A stretch of DNA of 12,307 bases, taken from Candidatus Thalassarchaeaceae archaeon. GTDB taxonomy: Archaea; Thermoplasmatota; Poseidoniia; Poseidoniales; Thalassarchaeaceae. Location of the stretch: NCBI GenBank assembly GCA_030747475.1, contig JASLKO010000084.1:1-12307 (forward strand), in the 5' to 3' direction. Positions within the stretch are counted from its first letter, which is position 1. Every line of letters starts with the position of its first letter. Under the pieces are notes generated by a model, which was given only the letters and a program-made list of their open reading frames with translations, was not told the origin of the DNA and ran no database searches. Positions 1 to 7,034 of this stretch are shown in pieces. The position numbers and the translations under genes were made by a program.

Positions 1-1845
1 TCGATTACAAATGCACAAGTGATGGGCAATGTGTTTGTTGATAGTGGTGTTAATTCAACAGGCAACAGTAACACACCAATGCTAACAATTCGTGATGCTA
101 GTATACTGTATCTTGCAGATAATCACTTGCAGAACATTTACTCCACACAAGCTATCTTTTTGCAAGACGTGCGATATATTACCGTTGTCGATAACAACCT
201 ATCCAATGTCAATTCGGCGATTACAATCGATGAGTCCACACCCAATACCATTGACGATGTGATGTTCGAAGACAATTCATTTACTCAAATTGACACTTCT
301 GCAATCGATGTGTCCACCCTTGGTGATGCGGATATTTCAGTTGAGGGTAATTGGTTTGGAACAACGAATGTGAGTGAAATTGCGAATTTAATTCAAGGGG
401 ATGCTGAAATCGGAACCCAATGGAATTCTTGGCCTGGGGATGATTCTGATGGTGATGGCTGGTCTGATGAATTCGATTTGTGTGAAGGATACAATGATGT
501 CATCGACATCGATGATGATGGTATTCCCGATGGTTGTGATGATGTCATTGATCGAGATGCAGATGGTACTGCTGACTGGTTGGACAATTGTCCATTCATC
601 TCGAATCCAGATCAGGCAGACCATGATAGTGACCTAAGGGGTGATGTTTGTGATGACAATGATGATAACGATCAGAAAGACGATGATATCGATTCATGTC
701 CCCTAGGGGATCTTGGATGGGCACCAAATCCTATCAACGATTATGACAACGATGGTTGCTATGACATGAACGAAGATACCGATGACGATGGAGATGGTAT
801 CGAGGATGAGGATGATAACTGTCCGACCAATATGCAATGGGGTTGGACGTCCAATGCAACCAATGACATCGATTCCGATGGATGTAAGGACCTTGTCGAA
901 GACGATGATGATGATGGGGATGGCAAGAACGATACTTTAGATCGGTGTCCCCTTGGAGATACAAATTGGACCTCGGACTCATTCACTGATATCGATCGTG
1001 ATGGTTGTAGAGACGTTACCGAAGATGATGACGATGACAACGATGGTGTCGCTGATGTAAATGATGCATGCCCCTCAGTTGCTGTAGCCAATGTCGATGA
1101 TGGTGACCGTGATGGGTGCGTGGACGGTCCATCCTTTGTTGAGCAATTCATGCAAGGTGATCCTGTTGCAATGACCATGGTTTTCATTCCATTGATTGTC
1201 ATTTTCGCACTAGGGATGATGTTGTACATTAGGCAAGGTAGAAACGATTCTGAAAGGCGCCTCAGGGATTTGATGGAGGCCGCAGAGAAACCTATGCAAC
1301 TGCGAAATATCTCCAAACAAGCCGTAGAAATGTTCAGTGCAAAACTCATCACATCAAATCAACATGAGGGAATTCAAGATGACATTCGCCAACGATTGGA
1401 TGAATTCAGTGTTGAAGAAGTCGGTGAAGCAGATGAAAAATCGAAGGATCTCAATCGAATTTTCCGCAAGGCAATGGCACTTGGCCTCACAACAAAAGAG
1501 GCTGTCAAGCGCATGAAGCGCCATGTTGAGAATGGTCGATTTAGTCCTGAGCATTACTTAGAGATGTGGTCTGAGCGGATTGCAGAAAATGAAACAAAGG
1601 GTGATTCTACAGATGAAAGTTCGAATGAAGAGACAAGTGATTCTGATGAAGATGGAAGCCAATTCACCCTAAGTACACCAGCGGGATGGCCTACTTCAAA
1701 GAGTGATGGTGCTCCATCTAAGCCAACCAAATCTTCACTAAATAAGATGAAAAAGGCTGAACTTGTTGACCTAGCCAAGGCACAAGGTGTCTCGCATAGT
1801 GGGACAAAGGCCCATATTATTGATGCGCTTCTAGAGGAAGAATGA
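1..1845 (+). CDS. Large surface protein, 3' part: beta-helix, TSP3 stalk, membrane helix, cytoplasmic SAP motif
   Basis: The frame is open from base 1 (codons S-I-T-N-A-Q-V), so the true start lies upstream and the GTG at 19 and ATG at 22 are internal. Bases 1-435 encode short beta-strand repeats with Asn turns, ending in a GNWFGT motif; this resembles the last coils of a right-handed parallel beta-helix (NosD/pectate-lyase-like fold). Bases 439-1128 encode an Asp-rich TSP3-type stalk with regularly spaced Cys. One hydrophobic helix follows (1168-1230) with an RQGRN basic flank, placing the C-terminus inside the cell. The inner part holds about 130 mostly helical residues without a recognised fold, an acidic Ser-rich linker, and a SAP motif at 1735-1842 (MKKAELVDLAKAQG, then SGTKAHIIDALLE). 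SAP motifs usually bind nucleic acid. The ectodomain probably acts as an adhesin or binding surface. It converges on the next gene and has no visible promoter. The coding call is firm; the function is inferred. Confidence 0.9.
   Translation, partial: SITNAQVMGNVFVDSGVNSTGNSNTPMLTIRDASILYLADNHLQNIYSTQAIFLQDVRYITVVDNNLSNVNSAITIDESTPNTIDDVMFEDNSFTQIDTSAIDVSTLGDADISVEGNWFGTTNVSEIANLIQGDAEIGTQWNSWPGDDSDGDGWSDEFDLCEGYNDVIDIDDDGIPDGCDDVIDRDADGTADWLDNCPFISNPDQADHDSDLRGDVCDDNDDNDQKDDDIDSCPLGDLGWAPNPINDYDNDGCYDMNEDTDDDGDGIEDEDDNCPTNMQWGWTSNATNDIDSDGCKDLVEDDDDDGDGKNDTLDRCPLGDTNWTSDSFTDIDRDGCRDVTEDDDDDNDGVADVNDACPSVAVANVDDGDRDGCVDGPSFVEQFMQGDPVAMTMVFIPLIVIFALGMMLYIRQGRNDSERRLRDLMEAAEKPMQLRNISKQAVEMFSAKLITSNQHEGIQDDIRQRLDEFSVEEVGEADEKSKDLNRIFRKAMALGLTTKEAVKRMKRHVENGRFSPEHYLEMWSERIAENETKGDSTDESSNEETSDSDEDGSQFTLSTPAGWPTSKSDGAPSKPTKSSLNKMKKAELVDLAKAQGVSHSGTKAHIIDALLEEE
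439..1128 (+). repeat. TSP3-type calcium-binding repeats with a 41-42 residue period
   Basis: The region has dense Asp loops of the DxDxDG type. From 697 a longer unit recurs with its first Cys codon at 697, 820, 946 and 1069, a spacing of 123, 126 and 123 bp. Each unit reads roughly C-P-x(6,7)-W-x(7-9)-D-x-D-x-D-G-C-x-D-x(3)-E-D followed by a run of Asp and a second DGDG-type loop. The Trp and the second Cys are kept in three units; the fourth is shortened. The Cys spacing suggests one disulfide per unit, and the Asp loops suggest calcium binding, as in thrombospondin type 3 repeats. Confidence 0.8.
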
Positions 1846-1850
1846 TCTTC
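1837..1850. terminator. Possible small hairpin between convergent genes
   Basis: The bases GAAGA and TCTTC form a 5-bp stem around ATGA, extendable by a wobble and an A-T pair, across the stop codon at 1843-1845. A short T-containing run follows on the plus strand. Only 11 bp separate the two convergent stop codons, so both transcripts must end in or near this spot. The stem is weak and the call is tentative. Confidence 0.25.
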
Positions 1851-1856
1851 TTAGAT

Positions 1857-4800
1857 TCAATCAAATAAGTCATCATCATCATTACCTATTTCTGACGATG
1901 GTTCTGATTTGTTCTGCCTTTGTTTGTAAGCTTCCCATTCAGCATCTGAAATCTCTCCATCACCGTCCGCATCGATTGCATCGAATGCTTCATCACCTGC
2001 AACACCAATGTTCCAAATGGTTTCCTGTTGCTTTCGACGACGCAAGATTACAATTGTTGCAAGTAATAGAAGTAGCAAAATGAACGCTGTAAATCCAAAG
2101 GCCACTGTTGTTACTACTGGGTTGACCGTTCCTGTATTTACTGCGCAACCAAGATCGTCGACAACCTTGGTGCCAATTGGAGTATCGGGACACATATCAT
2201 TCTGGTTGTCAACACCATCGTTGTCATCATCACGAACCTCAAAGTCGATGCCATCAATCGCACATCCCTCAGCATCCACATTGTTCTTTGAAGATGCAGG
2301 GGTTGTTGGACAGATGTCCAAGTCATTCATGATTCCATCACCATCTGTATCGATTTGGTATGGTGCACAACCAACCAAATTGACCGTTTGTGACCCTTCA
2401 GTACTAGGACAGGCATCGACGAGATCAATCACGCCGTCCCCGTCTGAATCGGAAAGACCGGTTTCACAACCCAAACTATCCACTTCAACATTTGTAGGGG
2501 TGTTGAAACACTGATCGATATTATCGTAAACGCCGTCACCATCAGAGTCTCTTTGTGATTCGCCACAACCAACGTTATCCAAAGTTTGGATGTCGTATGT
2601 GGGTGTGTCTGGACATTCGTCGGTGGCATCGTTGACACCGTCGCCATCCGAATCTTTCTGGGTTGTTCCACAGCCCTCCACGTCGACAATGTCACCTAGA
2701 GGGGTCATTGGACATTCATCATAGATGTCTGCAACGCCGTCCTGATCAACGTCATCAGTCACAACGTCTCCAAATTCAACAGCGCAACCAACGGCATTCA
2801 CTGCATCGTGCCATTCTACGGGAGTGGTGTCACACACATCGACATCGTCCATGATTTCATCACCATCAGCATCACTCTCCGATGGTGCACATCCACTTTC
2901 ATCCGTAGTTTCACCAATTGGTGTCTCGGGGCAAAGGTCGGCGACATCGTACACACCATCACCATCTGAGTCCACTTGCGACTCACCACAGCCTTGATTA
3001 TCTACAGATTCGCCAACCGGGGTACCTTCGCAGTCATCATCAATATCAGTTACACCATCATTGTCAGTGTCTCTTTCAGATACACCACAACCTGCCGGGT
3101 TGACACCCATCCTTTGACCATAAGGCGTATTGGGGCATTCGTCGGTTCCATCATCAATGACACCATCTTCGTCAACGTCATCAACGCAACCATCCGAACC
3201 AGATATTGCGTCTCCTATCCCGGTAAATACGTCATGTTCAGGGGCTGTGTATTGACTTGGACAGCCGTCGTCTGGATCAAAGAAGTCATCGTCATCTCGA
3301 TTGTCGATACATCCATCAGAAATTGGAATAGATGAACCATTTCCTGTGTAGACGTCATACCCTAGAGCATTTTCGTCGTCGCAAGCATCGTTCCATATTG
3401 GGACCTGGTCGCCATCTTCATCGGACTCTAATACTTTTACAACAACAAAGTTAGCAGCTTGTGATGAGGTGCCACCAATATCATCGGTTGCTGAGAAGTA
3501 TATCACCTGAGTGCCTACAGGTAATTGATCTGTTGTGATGTCCTGTGCATTCGGGAAAATATCAGTATAAATAATTCCATTCAGATGTTCGCTTCGCCAT
3601 GAAAAGTCAACGAGTGGACGATCACTTGTAATGGCGATGCTCAAGTTCACCGCCCGACCCTTGTAGATTTCAACTGGTGCAGATGAGAGGTTGAGATATT
3701 CGCTCTCAATCATAATCTGGCCAAGTTCTGGACGATCCCAAATTGAATAATTGAATGTTGCAGAGTCGCATCCGCGTCCATTGCAAGCATAGATGTTCAA
3801 CTCAATTGGATCTTGATTTTCAGACGTAGGTGTGCCTGAAATAACACCATTCGAATTGTTTAATGTCAGGCCTGGCGCGAGAACATCGTTATCGCGACCG
3901 GCGATTAGGCCAAAGACCGAAGCAGGTGTTCCATACGAACTCGTATAGCCACGGGCAAGGTTCTGATTTTGATTATTGCCCCAACAAATCAAAGACTTGT
4001 CAGATTGAACCATAATGCACATTCCAAAGGTTGAGGAGCCACCGCCTGAAAGTGAGACGACGTTTTCGTAGCCCCATGACCACCAATCTGTTCTGAATAC
4101 TCCGTTGTTTGAATTATCAGTTTGTCGGCCAATGCAATACACTGTCGCATTGCTAAACAGAACACATGTTTGGTGTGAGTCTGTCTCCACATGGGTCGGG
4201 ATTGTGCCCGATGCTGTAGATTCATAAATGGGGGAATTGTAAAGTGAATTACCCAAATCAATGTTGCTTGTTGTTCCCAGATTTGTTTGTCGGTTATTGT
4301 TATACCCCCAACACCAAACTTGTTCATTTGATGTGTTGGTATCGGTTCCTATGGCACATGTATTGTATGGCCCTACGTCGATACTTGAGACTGAAACATC
4401 GTATGCGCCGAAATCAACTTGGGTGGGAATGGAATAACTGGCCGTGCCATTCTCGTGTCCCAATTGATAATAGCCGCCGGTACCCCAGCACCACATCGAT
4501 CCATTGTCTGCCAATGCACAAGCGTGTTGCTGACCTAGATCCACCTCAGTGAAACTCAATCCAGAAGGTGCGTTTACCTTGACTGGGCGGTAACGACGTT
4601 GTGTGTCCCCATTGCCCAGTTGCCCATATCCGTTTTCGCCCCAACAATATACGTCTGAATCTGCGACTGCACATGCTGAATCCACATACCATGACAAATC
4701 AGTGACTGTTGGTTCGGTCCAATTCACATCCGATGAAGGAAGTGGCCATTTCAAAGCGTCAATGAATACTCGATCAAAGTATTGACCATGGTTGTTAGCA

Positions 4801-7022
4801 TTATGCGAGAACTTGATTGTCAAGGTATGGTCACCTGCTGAGACATGTTTACTCATAGAGCGCCAGTCGTCATAGTAATAGTTGTAATAATCTGTATGAC
4901 CACCAATGTGAGTTCCATCGAGATATACATACATGTGATCACCATAACCATAGTATCCTGTAGACCACATGTAGCAGAAGCTCAGAAGTCCATCTCCTGT
5001 TGTAATGTTAATTGAGACAATGGATTCTTCATTTGAATCGATTATGTGTGCGGCCTGTGAATCCCAACTGGGGTCACTGTTGCTTGAAGCAGAACCCAAC
5101 ACATAGTCGCCGTGTAGGGTGTTCAAACTTGAGTGTACATTGGTGTTTGTGTAGGACCAGTTACCATCACTACCTGTCGGGCCACCACTTGCATCGACAA
5201 GATGTTGTTCCCATTGGACTGCAGATGTGTTCTCAAACGATTCAAAGCCATATCCAGAGGAAGGGTTGATGTCACTGCAACCTTGGGCATTCCAATTCCC
5301 GTACACCGGGTTGGTAGTCTGGTATGGATTCAACGCTGGGTCAAAGGACACGTGGGTGGGATTTCGGTAATTCCCATCGTAGCCAAGGCCAAGATATCCG
5401 TAGGCGTTGTCGTCTCCCCAACACCACAAACTTCCATTGGTGAGAATTCCGCAAATACCATTGTTCTCTGCCGCGATCTTGGTGAAGGTCAATCCTGCAG
5501 CTGCAGCATCAGGATGCAATGTTGGATTGGGTACAATGTAGTTTTGGCCTTGGGAAGAATCCAAGGTCTTCGCATTCAGGTTTTTGCCCCAACAATACAA
5601 TTTCCCTTCATCATCTAACGCACATGTTGTGCCTTCAGAGACATCGACCTCACCTGTGTAATTTGGATGTCCGGCGGTCAATGTCCAAAATGAATCACTG
5701 CCCCCAATATTTGTTGGAGGTGCAATGGATTCTGCATCCCCTGTTGTGAGATAGAAATCATTGCTTGACCCGTGTGTGATTGAGGGCAATTCAGGCTCCA
5801 CGACCTCAAGGGTCATGCTTGTAGTCGCGTTGTTTTCTCCTGAATATACAGTGATATTGTAGTCGGTTGGAGGCCATGGAATTTCTGGTGTACCCGAAAT
5901 TGTACCTGTTGCGTGATCAAATGAAAGGCCTGTTGGAAGTGTGATTGGTCCATCTGTTTGCCATGTATCTATCGCTCGACCAGATACAAGGAAATTGCTG
6001 TAGTCTCCCGTTCCAACTCTCAACTCATCGATTGATCCTTCAAATTCTTCACCGAAAACACATGGAGAATATCCCCAATACATATGATTATTCAAACTCC
6101 CCTTGTCAGTGTTCTTCATGTAATGGTTCCTGGTAAGACTCTTGTCTGATTGTGTTCCATTATTGACGTAAACTTCAACCTCAATATTCCATCCATTGTC
6201 TTTGTAACGAAGTCCGATGTAATTCCATTCATCCTCTTCAATTTGTACATCCATTCCTTCGGATGAATTCCAAATCCTATTCATATCGTGACTGCTTACC
6301 TCAGGGGATGCATCATAATTGTTCCAAGCGAAATCTGTATCGTTTTGTGCATCAATGTAAATCTTAGTCTGCAAATAGCCATCTGAAGTGAGGCTCACGT
6401 TGAATGCATCAAATGTTCCCCACGAATTTGTACGAACTCTGCTGAACAACTGGCCGTCAAGTGAACTGGGTTTGAACCAACCAGCAAAGCCACCGTTATT
6501 GGTGGAGGAGTGGGTTCTACAATCGGTCGAGGTGATATTGTCGCCAGAGTTCCCTCCAAGTTCAACACCACCGAAATTTTTCCCGTAATGTGTCATCTGC
6601 GCGTTTCCATTAAGCTCGAGGGAGGCCTGTCCTGGATTGCCATAATCGGCAAGCGAAGGTTCATTCATTGGCCACCAATTATGAGAATTGTAAGACGCAA
6701 TTTGGATGTCTGAATTCGAATATGAAAAACTGTCAGCTGTGGCAGCCAATGGGATTGTCATTGGGCTGATTGGGTTAATTGTTGTCTGATTTACCAATGC
6801 ATTTTGGCCAGTCCATGATCCATAATACAGGATATGGGTAATGTCACCTGTTCGTCCTGTGGTGTTGTCCGAATCGGAACTTGCGTCCAATTGTGTAGCT
6901 GCAAATGGTGATTGGTAAGCCAAGACCATGATGGCGATTAGTAGGATTGCTCTGCTCTGCATAATTGTCCCTCGTTGTTTTCCGCTAGTGGTGGTTGTTC
7001 TTAATTGTGTAATGCCTTTCAT
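1857..7022 (-). CDS. Giant multidomain surface protein: LamG, split RCC1 propeller, TSP3 stalk, membrane helix, EF-hand
   Basis: 1721 residues. A signal peptide lies around residues 21-43 (MQSRAILLIAIMVLAY). Then come a LamG/concanavalin-like domain (about 107-346, with a GSIDELRVG motif), an Ig-like He_PIG segment (358-408, LSFDHATGTISGTPE), and seven RCC1-like units between 455 and 1038, interrupted at 581-762 by a beta-rich MAM/CUB-like domain. A second He_PIG segment (about 1046-1095) and an Ig-like stretch (1097-1199) follow. Twelve TSP3 loops with paired Cys fill 1199-1630. A membrane helix (1634-1660) ends in RRRK, and a canonical EF-hand loop (1684-1695, DADGDGEISDAE) lies on the inner side. 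The tail ends in an Asp cluster. It follows the 1496-residue gene by 4 nt, so it is probably co-transcribed and translationally coupled. The start could instead be the ATG at 6962, which gives a more typical short signal peptide. Likely an adhesin or surface receptor; the ligand is unknown. Confidence 0.93.
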   Translation of the reverse strand: MKGITQLRTTTTSGKQRGTIMQSRAILLIAIMVLAYQSPFAATQLDASSDSDNTTGRTGDITHILYYGSWTGQNALVNQTTINPISPMTIPLAATADSFSYSNSDIQIASYNSHNWWPMNEPSLADYGNPGQASLELNGNAQMTHYGKNFGGVELGGNSGDNITSTDCRTHSSTNNGGFAGWFKPSSLDGQLFSRVRTNSWGTFDAFNVSLTSDGYLQTKIYIDAQNDTDFAWNNYDASPEVSSHDMNRIWNSSEGMDVQIEEDEWNYIGLRYKDNGWNIEVEVYVNNGTQSDKSLTRNHYMKNTDKGSLNNHMYWGYSPCVFGEEFEGSIDELRVGTGDYSNFLVSGRAIDTWQTDGPITLPTGLSFDHATGTISGTPEIPWPPTDYNITVYSGENNATTSMTLEVVEPELPSITHGSSNDFYLTTGDAESIAPPTNIGGSDSFWTLTAGHPNYTGEVDVSEGTTCALDDEGKLYCWGKNLNAKTLDSSQGQNYIVPNPTLHPDAAAAGLTFTKIAAENNGICGILTNGSLWCWGDDNAYGYLGLGYDGNYRNPTHVSFDPALNPYQTTNPVYGNWNAQGCSDINPSSGYGFESFENTSAVQWEQHLVDASGGPTGSDGNWSYTNTNVHSSLNTLHGDYVLGSASSNSDPSWDSQAAHIIDSNEESIVSINITTGDGLLSFCYMWSTGYYGYGDHMYVYLDGTHIGGHTDYYNYYYDDWRSMSKHVSAGDHTLTIKFSHNANNHGQYFDRVFIDALKWPLPSSDVNWTEPTVTDLSWYVDSACAVADSDVYCWGENGYGQLGNGDTQRRYRPVKVNAPSGLSFTEVDLGQQHACALADNGSMWCWGTGGYYQLGHENGTASYSIPTQVDFGAYDVSVSSIDVGPYNTCAIGTDTNTSNEQVWCWGYNNNRQTNLGTTSNIDLGNSLYNSPIYESTASGTIPTHVETDSHQTCVLFSNATVYCIGRQTDNSNNGVFRTDWWSWGYENVVSLSGGGSSTFGMCIMVQSDKSLICWGNNQNQNLARGYTSSYGTPASVFGLIAGRDNDVLAPGLTLNNSNGVISGTPTSENQDPIELNIYACNGRGCDSATFNYSIWDRPELGQIMIESEYLNLSSAPVEIYKGRAVNLSIAITSDRPLVDFSWRSEHLNGIIYTDIFPNAQDITTDQLPVGTQVIYFSATDDIGGTSSQAANFVVVKVLESDEDGDQVPIWNDACDDENALGYDVYTGNGSSIPISDGCIDNRDDDDFFDPDDGCPSQYTAPEHDVFTGIGDAISGSDGCVDDVDEDGVIDDGTDECPNTPYGQRMGVNPAGCGVSERDTDNDGVTDIDDDCEGTPVGESVDNQGCGESQVDSDGDGVYDVADLCPETPIGETTDESGCAPSESDADGDEIMDDVDVCDTTPVEWHDAVNAVGCAVEFGDVVTDDVDQDGVADIYDECPMTPLGDIVDVEGCGTTQKDSDGDGVNDATDECPDTPTYDIQTLDNVGCGESQRDSDGDGVYDNIDQCFNTPTNVEVDSLGCETGLSDSDGDGVIDLVDACPSTEGSQTVNLVGCAPYQIDTDGDGIMNDLDICPTTPASSKNNVDAEGCAIDGIDFEVRDDDNDGVDNQNDMCPDTPIGTKVVDDLGCAVNTGTVNPVVTTVAFGFTAFILLLLLLATIVILRRRKQQETIWNIGVAGDEAFDAIDADGDGEISDAEWEAYKQRQNKSEPSSEIGNDDDDLFD
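2133..3428 (-). repeat. TSP3 stalk of the 1721-residue protein, about 12 calcium loops
   Basis: Residues about 1199-1630 carry twelve Asp loops such as DSDGDGVYDVADLC and DTDGDGIMNDLDIC. The later units follow the pattern G-C-x(3-5)-D-x-D-G-D-G-V-x-D-x(3)-D-x-C-P-x-T-P-x-G and end at the next G-C. The G-C cysteines fall at residues 1312, 1345, 1378, 1413, 1451, 1486, 1519, 1552, 1587 and 1626, a period of 33-39 residues. The alternating calcium loop and Cys pair match the TSP3 family, giving a rod stiffened by calcium just outside the membrane helix. Confidence 0.88.
3933..5660 (-). repeat. Seven RCC1-like units with an inserted domain after the second
   Basis: Seven units each carry a Cys-x(n)-Cys-Trp-Gly type core (C-I-G in one): for example TCALDDEGKLYCWG near residue 466, GICGILTNGSLWCWG near 522, ACALADNGSMWCWG near 834 and MCIMVQSDKSLICWG near 1001. 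Units 1-2 and 3-7 are separated by about 180 residues that do not fit the RCC1 pattern. Seven units are what a closed RCC1 propeller needs. The Cys pair in every unit suggests an intra-blade disulfide, consistent with an extracellular location. Confidence 0.8.
4737..5282 (-). other. Coding segment for a jelly-roll-like domain inserted in the propeller
   Basis: Residues about 581-762 read as a separate beta-rich, Tyr-rich domain. It begins near GFESFENTSAVQWEQ and carries DHMYVYLDGTHIGGH and AGDHTLTIKFSHNAN, ending at FIDALKWP. This order (an FE..F.W start, a strand with a described length or vector, then a HTLTWKF-like strand and an F-D-xV-x-I-D end) resembles MAM/CUB-type or carbohydrate-binding jelly rolls of secreted proteins. 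It may be the ligand-binding part. Family assignment is by eye only. Confidence 0.55.
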
Positions 7023-7034
7023 ATTTTCACTCCC
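6969..7034 (-). promoter_or_regulatory. Two candidate ribosome binding sites deciding the start of the 1721-residue gene
   Basis: A GGGAGTG element (7028-7034) overlaps the stop codon of the upstream gene and lies 5 nt from the ATG at 7022. A second purine element, GAGGG (6969-6973), lies 6 nt from the in-frame ATG at 6962. The first supports tight coupling to the upstream gene. The second would give a signal peptide with a normal five-residue basic start (MQSRA) in place of a 25-residue leader. The sequence alone does not settle which is used. Confidence 0.5.

Noticed and set aside
19..24. GTG at 19 or ATG at 22 as the true start of the first gene
   Set aside because: The frame is open to base 1 with beta-helix-like sequence upstream, and the start lacks a signal peptide, which a secreted protein of this kind needs.
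759..1352. Ser-rich minus-strand reading frame of 197 codons
   Set aside because: It is opposite the TSP3 repeats and membrane helix of the first gene. It has low-complexity Ser runs and no domain signal.
2000..2130. Archaeosortase-type (PGF-CTERM) sorting signal at the C-terminus
   Set aside because: There is no P-G-F motif before the helix, and a folded EF-hand tail of about 50 residues follows it. The other two surface proteins also have long inner tails.
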